Positions 22,757-35,161 of a DNA stretch of 64,000 nucleotides are shown here, in pieces. The stretch comes from Cryptomeria japonica (Eukaryota; Streptophyta; Pinopsida; Cupressales; Cupressaceae), in assembly GCF_030272615.1 (NCBI RefSeq), contig NC_081408.1, forward strand, positions 199,373,341-199,437,340, written 5' to 3'. The notes beneath the pieces are model-generated. The model saw only the letters and a list, made by a program, of their open reading frames with translations. It was not told where the DNA came from and made no database searches. A program made the translations under genes and the position numbers. Positions within the stretch are counted from its first letter, which is position 1, and every line of letters begins with the position of its first letter.

Positions 22757-23545
22757 TGTTAGGATTCCCAAAGATACTGAGAGGGGGGGGGTGGTGAATC
22801 AATATCTGATCGGTATAATAATTTTCTTAACTTATAACATGAAAAACATATCAAAACTGTGTACTGCTAAACCATAAATAATACAACAAATAAGAACAAT
22901 TACCACATCATGAAAAGCACACCATAACACAATATTTTAATGAGGAAACCCGGTGTGGGAAAAACCTCGGTGGGATTTGTGACCCACAATATTCACTTAC
23001 TGGCCAATAAGGGAATATTACTATTTACAATAGGGGTCTGCACATGCAGGAAGGCCAAGTGCCTAGAGCTCATTGCTAAGTTACAAAGAAGTCACACTGA
23101 CTTACAAAATAGATTATACTAATCCAATATCTTGTACTACTTCAGATTAACATCTGCTATGTCAGATTCAGTACCGGTTTAAGCTCTGCAATATACATAA
23201 ACACTTATACAATAATTCACATATTAGGTCTGCTATCATCTTTCCATCAATTGCCTATTAAATGATCTACAATGATCTCATACTTATATGAGTCATGTTA
23301 CAATCCGCCAAGTCGGCTTTACAAAATATTTTATAATTAATTACAAAATATATATACATAAAATTCCTATTGGCCAGAGTGTCGGTAATCTTCCTTTTCA
23401 GTGCTGGTGATCTGTATGTCAGTGTAGAGTCTGCCAGTGCTGGTGCCTATGTCTGCCTACTGGTAGCACATGATTGTAAGATTGCCATCAATGACAATAC
23501 CTTCAATCACCTACAATTTCTCATTGGAGTGTGCATTTGCCAACA
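22757..23545 (-). repeat. E2 3' LTR
   Basis: 789 bp, + strand tgttaggattccc...tttgccaaca. The LTR-end hairpin arms are agatactga and tcaatatct around a G/C-rich loop (22772-22812). Confidence 0.93.
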
Positions 23546-23740
23546 ATCTCCCCCTTTGGCATTGATGGCAACACTCATGAGAAAAATAAAAAAGTGTCCG
23601 AAATGATGTCTGAAAAGAATTTGCCAAAATTGTCTTACCAAAAACTATGTGGCAAAAATGTATGCTCCCCCTGATCTAATGATGTCTTATTCTGATCATT
23701 TTTCTCATCGCACTACTCCCCCTTTGACATCTATGTCAAA
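23546..23740 (-). other. E2 multiple polypurine tracts
   Basis: The terminal PPT complement is atctccccctttggc at 23546-23560; further boxes are gctccccctg at 23664 and ctccccctttgacat at 23716-23730. The terminal one is followed by attgatggcaacactc, which can pair with ttgccatcaatgacaat at 23482-23498 inside the LTR. Confidence 0.8.
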
Positions 23741-23799
23741 GGTTGTCATTCACTGTTAGTGGAGTGTGGTTCCTACCTAGATTTTTGTAACCGGTGGGT

Positions 23800-25305
23800 T
23801 ACAATCTGGAAAATATTTGTCAAAACCAAATTTAAACTGTCAGCGAATCTTTTGCTATCCTGTAATGCCTCTTGTGTTCTCTAAAATGTACCAGTGAGTA
23901 TGTGCATTTTCTCTTCCAGTGTCTTAAGTTCGGGAACCAGAGCCTCATATATTTCTTTTCTCAAAGAAATGAGGTAATCTAGTTTAGGACCAAGTTTACA
24001 TTTTAAGCTCTTTGCCCTTTTCTAACTTCTCTATTTTCTCTTCAAGATCTGCAATTTTCTTTTCTATCTCCAAAAATGAATTTGATGTGCCTATCAGATT
24101 GTCAGCAATATTGTTAATCTAATCTTGTGCTTTGCTGATTTCATTGTCTAGGTCTTCTGTCAGAATATTTGTTTTGCAAGTATCTCTATACAGTTTCTTG
24201 AAATACAAAATTGTCTCTCCTAGTTCTGATAATAAGGTGTCCATTTTCTCCTTGTTCTTCTTCACTATTTCCTCAAAGAATTTCTCTTTCTCTTTATTCA
24301 ATCTGTCTTTGAATGTGTCCTCATTTATTTGATCAACTGTCAAAATGTTGCCAGTGATGAATTTAGACAATGTGTCTAGTTGTCCTAAAGAATCTTTATT
24401 TCCTACAATGCACTTGGGTGCTACCAATCTAAGAATAGGGATTGTGTCATCAATAGCCTTATAGGCTTGTGCATTACACTCTATGATTTTCTTTATTGAA
24501 TCCAGTAAGACCTCTGTTACATTTGTAGGTCAAAATTCTACTATAGAAGTACCAGATGTCTGCCCAATTGTTTTCACAATATCCATGCTGCCGATTGTAG
24601 TGATAACCTTGATTGTTTCGACCTCTGGTAGATAAGTTTGTGTTTGCATTTCTATTAGCAAAGGTTTAGGCTTTTCAGTTTTAGCCGGTGGCACTATTTC
24701 GGTCCTGAACCTGTGTCTTAGCCTATTTCTGTTCCGGTTTCTCCATTTGTGTCTTAGAAGGTTTTTTCTGATCTCTCAACAGCCGGTTTCTTAGATGTAG
24801 TCTTTGTATAGACTTCCAGTTTCTCAGTTTGTACCTCTGCACTGTCCATTGCCGGTTCTCCTAATTGTTTTTCAGTTTTATCTACCGGTTCTTCTAATGG
24901 TTTATCAGTGGTGTCCTCTGCCGGTTGCTCTGTCTGAGTAGGTTTTTCTATGCTTATGTTTATAGTATCATTAACCTCAACCTCAACATCTACACCCGGT
25001 GACTCAGTAGCCACATCTTTCTTCTTATCCTCAGTGGTTTCTCTGTCAACCACAACATTTACTTCTTATGTGTCAATATTCATAGTATACAAAACTTCAG
25101 ACTCAGGATTTGTATCCTCTAGAGGAGTCTCCATACTCTCAGTGGCCAGTTGATTGTCTATAGTTTCTACCGGTGGAGTATCCGAAGGAGGTGAGGTTAA
25201 GTTATCAATTATTTTTAGGCTGGGAGGTCCACCTACCTTACCTTTCCCCTTATCCCTGTCCTTTTGATATACCCTGATGGTCTTAGGTCTTAGTAACTCT
25301 TCTTG
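23800..25305 (-). pseudogene. E2 second ORF, acidic linker and C-terminal coiled coils
   Basis: Several minus-strand stretches in changing frames. 25053-24754 is an acidic repeat-like linker rich in Glu, Pro, Thr and Val (TEQPAEDTTDKPLEEPVDKT). 24427-24119 is a coiled coil (KLYRDTCKTNILTEDLDNEI). The remainder to about 23800 is Leu/Lys-rich. The same order is found in E1 (29961-29518, then 22561-21992). Stops and frameshifts show decay. Function unknown; linker plus coiled coil suggests a structural role. Confidence 0.6.
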
Positions 25306-25308
25306 TTT

Positions 25309-27209
25309 CTATTTTTCAACAAAGAATATGTCCCATGCATCTGCTATTTCTTTAGAGACTTCATTCACTCTACCTACCATTAGTGCTACATACCGATGAG
25401 CGGTTGAAAACACTGTCCAGTTAGCCTCACTGATTAATTTGTCTATATCATTAGGTGAGTTTACTGGAAGCACAACAAGTAATTTTTCAATTTTTATCTT
25501 CTTGTCCAGCTCAACAATAGCTACCCTTCTAGCTTCTAGTCTTCTATACAAATTAGCTGGTATTTCATCAACAATTTCCATAAAAAATTTCTTGTAAATA
25601 TCTAAGTGTAAGATTGCACTATTTTCAATGCTTTCTTTGTCATCAGCAGAAAGTGTGTTATACAGTTTGCTAATGTTTTTCAACTTTCCATCCTCTGTTA
25701 TTTCGTTAAGGAGCTTATCTAGTGGAGCAATATCTTGTTTTACCTTCTTCTTCTTCTTAGGAGTTAACTTCTTACCTGGAGGCCTCACTGCTTGTTGCTT
25801 TTGTCTTGTTTTTCTAGGAGTGGGTGAGGGTACCGGTGAGGGTTTTCTTTTTCTTTCTACCCTTTTGAATACTACCGGTATATCACTCTCAAAGGAAGTT
25901 GCAACCGGTGAAATATGAGCTTCCAGTTGAAGTCCTTCCAAATCACTTTCTTTGATACCAGTTTGTTTCAAAACATTTTCCTTAATTGCCTTTGCCTGAT
26001 GGGTTCCTTTCCTTACTGTTTCTTCAACTTTCTTAACCCTTTTTCTTGACTGAATTCCAATTTCAATTGTTTCTCCATTTCCAAAGACTTTCTCAGTGGG
26101 TTCCTTTGGTGCTTCAAGGAGGGATTTTGCATAAATTTCTATGATGTTATCATCTGTTTCATAGCCCATTTCAGTTACCTAGATAGTCCTAGGGACAACT
26201 GCCTCCATCCATATTTCATCCTTTTTAATTACAAAACATATTTCCTTCTGATATTTATCTACAATTGCCCGTGACAATCTTATTCTTGTCTTCATTCCAG
26301 CTTTCAGTGCTTGAAAATGTTCATTTAATTTTTTCTCCCTGTTATCTCCCATGTTGTTTAATAGATCCAATAGTTGCTTTCCTACTAGTATATCAAAGCC
26401 AAAATCTTTTCTACCAGTACCGGGTACTTGCTTAGTAATGTACAAAATACAAGTAAATTTCCAAATCTAAAGGTTCCTTTCTTATCTCCCTTTATCTTCT
26501 TTAGATTGTCTATGAATTCATCTTTGAGCCATTCACACACATCTATTCTAGCATTGTTGTTAACCATATCATATGCACTTTTAATACATAGGCTAGATAC
26601 TAAGTTCAACCTATTTGCATGTGTAGCTTTGCAGCCTAAAATCATACTAACAAATCTGACATTGATGTCCTTCACATCATTTACCCTTAGAGACCTTTTG
26701 TCAAATGTTGTGCCGGTTAGATCTATCATTGTGTTATTTGAGACTCTTTTAGTTCTGTCAGGTCTGCTATCAGTGGAAGGTAACCCTGTTACTGCATTTA
26801 CTACTTCTTTGGTGATCTTATGAATTGAATCCAACCAAAAGAATTCATCATGGACTCCGCTTAGCACAATTCTTATAATATCCTCAGGAAAATTAGGAAT
26901 GCTAAGAATATCCACAAAACCTAGGGTTTCTACTACCTTGTGTTCCAGCTTGACATTTCTAGATTCATCAAAAATCATGGTCCTATACATGTTTTTGATC
27001 TCATCATCACCTAATTCCACTATATGACAATGTATGTATATTCTAGGGTCTTTAACATAGACTACTCCCTTAGGAATTTGAGAAAATGCACCTAGTGTAT
27101 CATCTTTATTTGCTATTTCGGGAACTAGTTTGAATATGGGTCTAGGGCACTTAATAACCTCAATCATAGTAGGGTTTGCAATAAATTTAAGAGCAGAGAA
27201 GGATTTCAT
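25309..27209 (-). pseudogene. E2 second ORF, conserved globular core
   Basis: Starts MKSFSALKFIANPTMIEVIK at 27209. The main frame runs to 26385, shifts (26445-26179), and after a stop runs 26169-25309. Conserved with E1 and H: IPKGVVYVKDPRIYIH, IPNFPEDIIRIVLSGVHDEF, ITKEVVNAVTGLP, RVNDVKDINVRFVSMILG, DVCEWLKDEFIDNLKKIKGD, IVDKYQKEICFVIKKDE, then a basic Pro-rich patch and LYRRLEARRVAIVELDKKIK. No catalytic motif is recognised. The TGLP-containing portion is faintly like plant mobile-domain or plant-transposon domains, which is only an impression. About 630 residues once intact. Confidence 0.7.
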
Positions 27210-27685
27210 GAATATAAATACCTCAATCTGCCTTAGGGATGAGTGCTTGGATGAACTACTTCACTTCTTTGCTAAGGATGCCTTTGCTCGGGAATTTTCG
27301 CTCTCTCAAAGATTTGAATGCTCGGTGAATGAAAAAGGAGCCAAAACACTTGCTTTATAATGTTATTTTCTCCAAGTACCACATTTAATGCTTGCCAGTT
27401 AAGTCACAACTTAACTCATCTGTCGGTATAGAAGTAATTTCAACTTCTCACCATCAACCGAGGGAATAATAGCATGTTTTTCATTTTGTTGTTAAACCGC
27501 CAAAAGATTTTCCTTCAGTTAGATGAAGAGTCTCCTATCGGTGGAGTGATACTCTTTTCTTCTAGTGGAGGAGTATTCCCATCAACATTCTGATCTGACT
27601 TTCTGATCCATTGTTTTGAGAATTATTGCTTTACCTCTTCAACCTTTTCTTTACCTTTCAAACTAGGACCTTTGTTATTTTCCGG
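27210..27685 (-). other. E2 spacer between ORFs
   Basis: No coding frame is seen. Its relative is at 36727-37075 in E1, sharing ccgagggtaat-like and aatgctcgg blocks, so the spacer is conserved sequence rather than random filler. It may contain a translation or splice signal for the second ORF. Confidence 0.4.
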
Positions 27686-28701
27686 TCAAGTCTTGCTTCT
27701 ACAAAATTTTGTAATATGTCTAATTTTGTTACAAGCATAACAAGTCACATTGTTTTTCTGAATAGCTTTCCCATATCCAATGCCGGTATGTGTTCTGCAT
27801 TGATTAGATAGGTGTCCAAATCTTCCACAAACATAACATCTAACATTCATTCTGCAATTTTTTGAGTTATGACCAACTTTGTTGCATTTAGAACATTGAC
27901 CGGTGGGTGTATTAGTGTTCTGATAATTTCTAGATCTACATTGATTTTCTCTATGACCATACTTGTTACAATTAAAGAATTTCAAGCATTAGGTTGTCTT
28001 ACTGGTTTACTATGATCATGATTGTTTGCAGTACCAGAGCTTTCACCAATTTCAAAGCCAAGGCCATTTGTATCACCATTAGGTTTCTGATTCTTCAGCA
28101 TGTCAACAAGTTCTTCTGAACTTTTCTTGAATTTCTCCTTGTGTTGATTTGCAGCAGCCAATTCACTTTCCAAGATTCCTTTCTGTCTCATAAGTTCATT
28201 TGTGTCATTTTGTATATGCATCAAATCTGTTTTCAACATATCATTTTCATGACTGAGTCTTGTGTTTTCATTTCCAGCATCATTTAGTCTTCTAACCAAA
28301 TCATCTTCATTCTTCTTTCTATCTTCAATTTCTTTACAAAATCTCATAGTCATATCTTGCATCTCATTCTTCATTGTACTGTTATCTTGTCTCAACTTAT
28401 TTACCAGATCATTAAGAGTTTCATTTTCATCTTCATCTTTCTACATCTTTTCACAAAGTGCTTTTCTCTTGTTCCTTGCTATAGTGAAATTTTCTTGAAG
28501 TCCTCGAATAATATCCTGTACAGCCTTCAGATCATCTTCAAGTTTGATATTCTTTACTTTTTCTGCATCATAGTCTGAAAGAGCTATTTCCAATTGCTTT
28601 CTCAAATTTTCCATCTCTACTGGTGTCAAGATCTTCCTCAAGCTGTTAGGCTTTTGAAAAATAGAGGACCAAGCTCTGATACCAATTATTAGGATTCCCA
28701 A
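27686..28701 (-). pseudogene. E2 first ORF: coiled coil plus four zinc knuckles
   Basis: The N-terminal part (28701-28441, stop, 28395-27982) is a long coiled coil (NLRKQLEIALSDYDAEKV, ESELAAANQHKEKFKKSS). A frameshift at about 27985 leads into CCHC motifs: CNKYGHRENQC, CSKCNKVGHNSKNC, CYVCGRFGHLSNQC and CYACNKIRHITKFC. Four knuckles suggest RNA packaging in place of a classical gag. A capsid-type copia gag (NYxxWKxxM) is absent. It starts immediately after the PBS. Confidence 0.8.
28673..28684 (-). other. E2 primer-binding site
   Basis: gctctgatacca is the exact complement of TGGTATCAGAGC, two bases from the 5' LTR on the minus strand; initiator-Met type. Confidence 0.92.
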
Positions 28702-29469
28702 AGATACTGAGAGGGGGAGGGGGGTGAATCAGTATCTAACCGATATAATAATTTTCTTAACTTATAACATGAAAAGCATATCAAAACTGTGTATCGATAA
28801 ACTAGAAATAATGCAGCAAATAAGAACAATAACCACAACATGAAAAGCACACCATAACACAATATTTTAATGAGGAAACCCGGTGTGGGAAAACCCTCGG
28901 TGGGATTTGTCACCCACAATATTCACTTACTGGCCAATAAGGGAATATTACTATTTACAATAGGGGTCTGCACATGCAGGAAGGCCAAGTGCCTAGAGCT
29001 CACTTTTCAGTTACAAAGAAGTCACACTGACTTACAAAATGGATTATACTAATCCAATGTCTTGTATTGATTTAGATCAGCATCTGCTATGCCAGATTCA
29101 GTACCAGTTTAAGCGTTGCAATATACATAAACCCTTATCCAGTAATTTGCATATTAAGCATGCTATCATCTTTCCATCAATCACCTATTAAATGATCTAC
29201 AATGATCTCATACTTATATGAGTCATGTTACAATCCGCCAAGTTGGCTTTACAAAAGATTTTACAATTAATTACAAAATATATATACACAAAATTCCTGT
29301 CGGCCAAGGTGCCGGTAATCTTCCTTTTCGGTGCCTCTGATCTGTATGTTGGTGTAGAGTCTGCCAGTGCCTATGTCTGCCTGCTGGTATCACATGATTG
29401 TAAGGTTGCCATCAATGAAAATACCTTCAATCACCTACAATTTCTCATTGGAGTGTGCATTTGCCAACA
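28687..29469 (-). repeat. E2 5' LTR
   Basis: 783 bp, + strand tattaggattccc (first G mutated to A) to tttgccaaca. Contains a perfect hairpin agatactga/tcagtatct. On the minus strand tcatataagtatgag is a TATA candidate. Confidence 0.93.
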
Positions 29470-29474
29470 CTCTG

Positions 29475-30447
29475 TCACATAGGTAGGCCTGAATTCACTT
29501 AAAGAAGTACCAGATGTCTAACCAATTGCCTTAATCACTTCAGTGGTTCCAACTTTTGTAACCAATTTGCTTGTATCAACCTTCGGTAGATCAGTCTGAG
29601 TTTGCATTTCTACTAGCAATGGTTTGGGTTTCTCAGTGACTACCGGTTTCACTATCTCGATGTGTACCTTAGCCTTTGTCAGTTTTTCTATTGGTTTCTC
29701 AGTGTGCTCAGCTACTGGTATCTCTGTCTCAGTAGGATTTTTAGTGCCAACATCTATACCATCAATATTCATTCCAGTATCCAATCTAGTGTCCAATGGT
29801 TGTTCAACTTGTAGTGTATGCTCTGTTTGCCCTATTTGAATTTCAACCTCAACATTCTTTGCCGGTTGCTCAACAATGTTTCCATTGTTAGCAATATCAT
29901 TCCTTACCTCTGTATTATCCTTATCCACAACAATGTTCACTTCCTGAGTGTCTAAATTCATGGTGAATATAAATTTTGATTCAGGGTTAGTGTCACCATG
30001 TGTTATACCTACACTATCAGTAGCCGATGTATCAACAGTATGTATTGATGCAGTGTCTACAGGTGGTGGTAAGTTGTCAGTTATTTTGATATTTGGTATT
30101 CCACCAACTTTACTTTTCCCTTTGTCCTTATCCTTCTGTTAAACCTTGAATGTTTTCTTTGCTTTGTTCAATTCCTCTTGTTTTTCCTTTTCTACAAAAA
30201 AGATATCCCATTTATCATCCATTTCCTCTGCAATTTCATTAACTCTACCTGCCATCAAACTCACTTGCCGGTGACCTCTAGCAAAAACTGATCTGTTAGC
30301 TTCACAAATTAGGTCATCAATATCCTCTTTAGCATTAACTGGATGTACAACTAGGAGTTTTTCAACCTTAAGTTTCTTGTCCAACTCCATTACCGCAATC
30401 CTATTTGCATCTAATCTCCTATACATTTCATTTGGCAAGCCATCCAC
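29475..30447 (-). pseudogene. E1 second ORF, middle part between E2 and F
   Basis: 30447-30139 reads LPNEMYRRLDANRIAVMELD and RGHRQVSLMAGRVNEIAEEM, matching E2 25575-25330. A shifted frame 29961-29518 is the acidic Glu/Val/Thr linker (EKPIEKLTKAKVHIEIVKPV). The linker appears longer than or different from that of E2, so it evolves fast. The left end is the ctctg duplication of E2; the right end is the F insertion. Confidence 0.65.
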
Positions 30448-30510
30448 AACTTCAATTAAAACTTTCTTATATATGTCTAGATGTAAGATTATACTATTTT
30501 ATATGCTTTC

Positions 30511-32477
30511 TGATAGGGAGAAGCCCATAGGAGGACCAATTAAAGCTAAGTATAAACTTCTTGTTAAGAGACTCATTCAAATGAGAGAGGAAAGGTTTTG
30601 GTTTCCTTGATAAGGCCCAATTTAAATGTTCAGAAGCTTTACTCAAACCAAAACTACCTCCTTGAGTTCTTCCCATCATTTGTTCATACACTTGCTCAAC
30701 TCAAACTGTCATGCTCTCATTCATCAACCCATCAACTTCAACATATGGATACCCCTGCTCACCACACATTTTTTATGCTATTTCTTGGTAGCATTTATCT
30801 TCTTCAAAAGGTTTAGACAAGGAGTTAAAAAATTTCTTTTGTTTTTGTTCTCAAAGACCTAGTTCAAGCTCACTTGCTCATGGCTTACGCAAACCCTTAC
30901 TATAGGTCTAAACCCCAAATATAGTACCACTGCTCATAATAAGGTGTTAGGAGAATTCATTGAGTGTTTTACAATGGATTCCAAAGGTTCTTAAATACCA
31001 ATCAACCTTTCACAAATCGGGTTCACACTTTTTGCAAAACAGGGCTACAAGGAATAAGCCCTTTTTAGCCCTGCTGAAACACTATTTTGCTCATTACTCA
31101 CTCCCAACTTGGAATATTTGAAAAAAGTGAATATTTTTGAGTACCCTTTTGGCCAAAATCATTAATTATTTCCAAGATAGGTCTTGGGAAGGTCAATTTA
31201 TGACTGTCCTATTTTGTAGCCTCAAAACAAGGGTTTTTGTGAGGGTTTTCAAGCTTGCTTTATTAGATACACTCCTCCTTCACAAACCAAGGACCTAGAA
31301 TGATGTCCACACATTTTATAACACTATACAAACAAATACCACTTGTCATTTTTCCAAACACTTTTCATACCAGCTGTAGAAGATGACACAAACAATCATT
31401 TTCATTGTTTTCATTGTCTTTCACTGTTATTTCTGCACAATGGAGGTTAGAACTTCTAAAATGCCTTCACAAAAGAATAGATAAACATTTAAAAAACAAT
31501 TTAAACCTGCATTGAACAATTATGGAGAAGAAATCATGCTTAGAAGGTTTCAAAGACAATCTTGGTGCCAAAAACCAATATATTTCCCAAAACAGGGAGT
31601 TTGCTGCCCTCCACAAACAGTGACACTTTATAATGCAAAATGGATAAATTTTGGTGCTCCAAATTTCTTAAAATTACTTCTAGGACAGGTTCATACCTCT
31701 TTCCAAGTTTTTTTTAACACTTGGTGCTTAGAAACCACATTTTGAGCTTTAAGGAAGCATACTGGCCAAGTTAGACAACTTGCCTAATAAGTGCTCAAAT
31801 TCATCTTTTCCATCATGAATGACAACAAGAACTTAAAATAAAATATTTAGAAAGGTAAAAATTAGTCTCCAAGGTTCATTTTTTCTTGGTTACCCATGGA
31901 GACCAAGTATTTCAACCCATTTTCCTCAAAACCCCAGTTCAGGGCAGTGAACTGGCAAAAACTAAAAGATTTTTTTTGATTAACCAAAACATAGTAAAAA
32001 ACCTAACAAAAATAATAAAAAACCTTCATAAAACCATTACAAAAACTCCCATGCAATAACAATATGGAAATAATACTCTGTACGGACTGTTACAATAAGT
32101 TTTTCTCAAAAAGCATGAAAAACAGTGTTATTTCATTAACTTTTTCTTGCTAATACCAAGCCAACCTATTTACAATGTTTGAAGTGTCCTTATATAGGCA
32201 CACTCAAACAATTTCAACCCATATGGTGTCCATAACTACCTGGTAGAGTGATTTTACAACTTTTCCCACTTTTTGTCAAAATGTTGCTTGACAACATTGA
32301 CAATTTTTGACTCTTAGTGCATTTTTGGCCTACAAGACAAATATCTTCCACCTAACCATTTTAGATGGTGTCAAATAATTAAATAGACCTACTTCAATTC
32401 ATTTCTAGGCTTGTTACAAGGTTTTTAACACATTTTCACTATAATGCCATTTTTGGCTTACAAGGCACTATGGGCCA
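30511..32477 (-). repeat. F 3' LTR, truncated at the internal side
   Basis: Collinear with 33013 onward (tagggagaagcccatagg, then many shared blocks such as tttttgcaaaacagggct) until cactatgggcca, where the copies part. The missing end and the PPT were lost together in one deletion. Long ORFs inside are shared by both LTRs only because they are duplicates. Confidence 0.85.
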
Positions 32478-32973
32478 CATTGGTCTCTAACCCTTGCCCA
32501 TGTTCTTTAGCCACATTGGTCTCTAACCCTTGCTCATCCTCAAGAACCTTTTCCATATAAGGTTCCTCTTCAACTGTTTGCTGCTTACTCTTCACCTCAA
32601 CATGCATCTGCTTCCCAAAGTTATTGAATGGACTATCTACCTCTTCAACTTCACCTTCTGTGGTACTTGGGGTCACTTCTTCCACTAAACTTCCATTGTG
32701 TACTGCTGCACCATTTGCTTCTTCAACATCTTCCTTTCTCTTTTTCTCTAGTTTCTCTTTAAGCTCCCTCAATCTTGCTTCATTTGCTTCTAAAGCCCTT
32801 CTTAAACTTCTCAACTCATCTCGTTTCTTTTCTTCTTCTCTCTTCGTTCTTTCGACTTCTTGTTTCCTCAACTCTTCTTCCTCTCTTTTCTTCTTTCCAC
32901 CAAACATTAGTTCTTTCCACTTCTTGTAAGCACCTACTATCTCTTTCTCATATTTTGTTAACTCCATCTTCAC
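32458..32973 (-). CDS. F internal ORF, Glu/Lys coiled coil
   Basis: 171 codons without a stop: MELTKYEKEIVGAYKKWKE, then a strongly charged helix (KREEEELRKQEVERTKREEE, LRELKEKLEKKRKED), an acidic middle, and an end with a duplicated GLETNVA motif from a short tandem repeat (gccacattggtctctaac at 32473 and 32512). It starts about 40 bp after the PBS and ends inside the truncated LTR, so the original C-terminus is lost. It may be a minimal gag-like protein or a captured fragment. Long charged helices give spurious matches, so I assign no function. Confidence 0.45.
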   Translation of the reverse strand: MKMELTKYEKEIVGAYKKWKELMFGGKKKREEEELRKQEVERTKREEEKKRDELRSLRRALEANEARLRELKEKLEKKRKEDVEEANGAAVHNGSLVEEVTPSTTEGEVEEVDSPFNNFGKQMHVEVKSKQQTVEEEPYMEKVLEDEQGLETNVAKEHGQGLETNVAHSAL

Positions 32974-33012
32974 CCCTATATCCCAGACCTTTCGCTGGCT
33001 ATGATACCAATT

Positions 33013-35156
33013 TCATAGGGAGAAGCCCATAGGAGGACCAATTAAAGCTAAGTATAAGCTTCTTGTCAAGAGAATCCTTCAAATGAGAGAGGAAAGGTTT
33101 TGGTTTCCTTGATAAGGCCCACTTTCAATGTTCACAAGCTTTACTCAAATGAAAACTACCTCCTTGAGTTCTTCCCATCATTTGTTCATACACTTGCTCA
33201 ACTCAAACTGCCATGCTCTCATTCCTCAAACCATCAACTTCAACATATGGATACCCCTTCTAACCACAAATTATTTATGCTGTTTCTTGGTAGCATTTAG
33301 CTTCTTCAAAAGGTTTAGAAAAGGAGTTAAAAGCTTTCTTTTGGTTTTGTTCTCAAAGACCTAGTTCAAGCTCACTTGCTCATGGCTTACTCAAACCCTT
33401 ACTATAGGTCTAAACCCCAAATATAGTACCACTGCTCATAATAAGGTGTTAGGAGAATTTATTGAGTGTTTTACAATGGATTCCAAAGGTTCTTCAATAC
33501 CAATCAACCTTGCACAAATCGGGTTCACACTTTTTGCAAAACAGGGCTACAAGGAATAAGCCCTTTTTAGCCCTACTGAAACACTATTTTGCTCATTACT
33601 CACTCCCAAATTGGAATCTTTGAAAGAAGCAAATATTTTTAAGTACTCTTTTGGCCAAAATCATGAATTAGTGCCAAGAGAGGTCTTGGGAAGGTCAATT
33701 TATGACTATCCTATTTTATAGCCTCAAAACAAGGGTTTTTGTGAGGGTTTTGAAGCTTGCTTTGTTAGATACACTCCTCCTTCACAAACCAAGGACCTAG
33801 ACTGATGGATAGACCCTTCCACACCTTTTATAACACTATACAAACACATACCACTTGTCATTTTTCCAAACACTTGTCATACCAGTTGTAGAAGATGACA
33901 CAAACAATCATTTTCACTGGTTTCATTGTCTTTCACTGTTATTTCTGCACAATGGAGGTTAGAACTTCTAAAATTCCTGCACCAAAGAATAGATAAACCT
34001 TTCAACAACAATTTAAACCTACATTGAACAAGTATGGAGAATACTTCATGCTTAGAAGGTTTCAAAGACAATCTTGGTGCCAAAAACCAATATATTTACC
34101 AAAACAGGGAGTTTGCTTCCCTTCACAAACAGTGACACTTTATAATGCAAAATGGATAAATTTTGGTGCTCCAACTTGCTTCAAATTACTTCTAGGATAG
34201 GTGCATACCTCTGTCCAAGTTTTTTTTAACACTTGGTGCTTAGAAACCAAATTTTGAGCTTTAAGGAAGCATACTAGCCAAGTTAGACAACTTGCCTAAT
34301 AAGTGCTCAAATTCATCTTTTCCATCATGACTGACAGCAAGAACTTAAAATAAAATATGTAGAAAGGTCCAACTTTTTCTCCAAGGTTCATTTTTTCTTG
34401 GTTACCCATGGAGATCAAGTATTTCAACCCATTTTCCTCAAAACCCCAGTTCAGGGCAGCGAACTGGCAAAAACTAAAAGATTTTTTTTGATAAACCAAA
34501 ACATAGTAAAAACCCCAACACAAAGAATGAAAAACCTTCATAAAACAATTACACAAACTCCCATGAAAGAAAAATATGGCAATAGTACTCTGTATGGACT
34601 GTTACAACAATTTTTTTCTCAAAAAGCATGAAAAATAGTCTTATTTCATTAACTTCTTCTTGCTAATACCAAGCCAACCTATTTACAATGTTTGAAGTGT
34701 CCTTATATAGGAAAAAGCAAACCATCTCAACCCTTATGGTGTCCATAACTACCTTGTAGAGTGATTTTACAACTTTTCTCACTTTTTGTCAAAATGTTGC
34801 TTGACAACATTGGCAATTTTTGACTCTTAGTGCATTTTTGGCCTACAACACAAATATCTTCCACCTAACCATTTTAGATGGTGTCAAATCATTAAATATA
34901 CCTACTCCAATTCCTTTCTAGGCTTGTTACAAGGTTTTTAACACATTTTCAATATAATGCCATTTTTGGCTTACAAGGCACTATGGGCCAAAACTGGAAA
35001 GAAAACTTGTGAAACCTTTGGTAAACCACTCTAAGATAAACCTAAACCATAATGAAACATAAAACACACACTTGGACTCTTACAATATTCCTTTATTCAA
35101 TTATTGATCCCATCAGGATCAAACAAGCCAAAATTGTGAAGGTGTTCCTGCACCAC
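33013..35156 (-). repeat. F 5' LTR, full length
   Basis: 2,144 bp, tcatagggag (tg mutated to tc) to cctgcacca. It includes the ~170 bp (aaaactggaaagaaaac to the end) that the left copy lacks. No coding. Confidence 0.85.
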
Positions 35157-35161
35157 TTTCC

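Larger units (their letters stand above)
22757..29469 (-). mobile_element. E2: second E-family element, nested in E1
   Basis: 3' LTR 22757-23545, 5' LTR 28687-29469, target duplication ctctg (22752-22756, 29470-29474). PBS at 28673-28684, PPT at 23546-23560. It has no insertions (6,713 bp) and so shows the complete E layout on the minus strand: LTR, PBS, coiled coil plus four zinc knuckles (28701-27686), spacer, long second ORF (27209 to ~23800), repeated PPTs, LTR. It inserted into the second ORF of its own relative E1. Confidence 0.94.
30511..35156 (-). mobile_element. F: LARD-like element nested in E1
   Basis: The right LTR is 33013-35156 (2,144 bp); the left LTR is 30511-32477 and lacks the ~170 bp that would adjoin the internal region. 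Target duplication ctttc (30506-30510, 35157-35161). Ends are TGATAGGGAG...GCACCA on the + strand. Minus orientation is supported by a PBS-like site at 33001-33009 (atgatacca, so TGGTATCAT), by TATATAAG on the minus strand near 32190 and 34700, and by the minus-strand ORF. The internal region is only ~535 bp and has no retroelement enzyme. F interrupts the second ORF of E1. Confidence 0.88.

Noticed and set aside
26428-26823. + strand frames opposite the E1 and E2 second ORFs (also 36170-36493, 25628-25918, 35174-35692)
   Set aside because: Mirror images of the minus-strand coding; the minus strand carries the residues conserved among E1, E2 and H.
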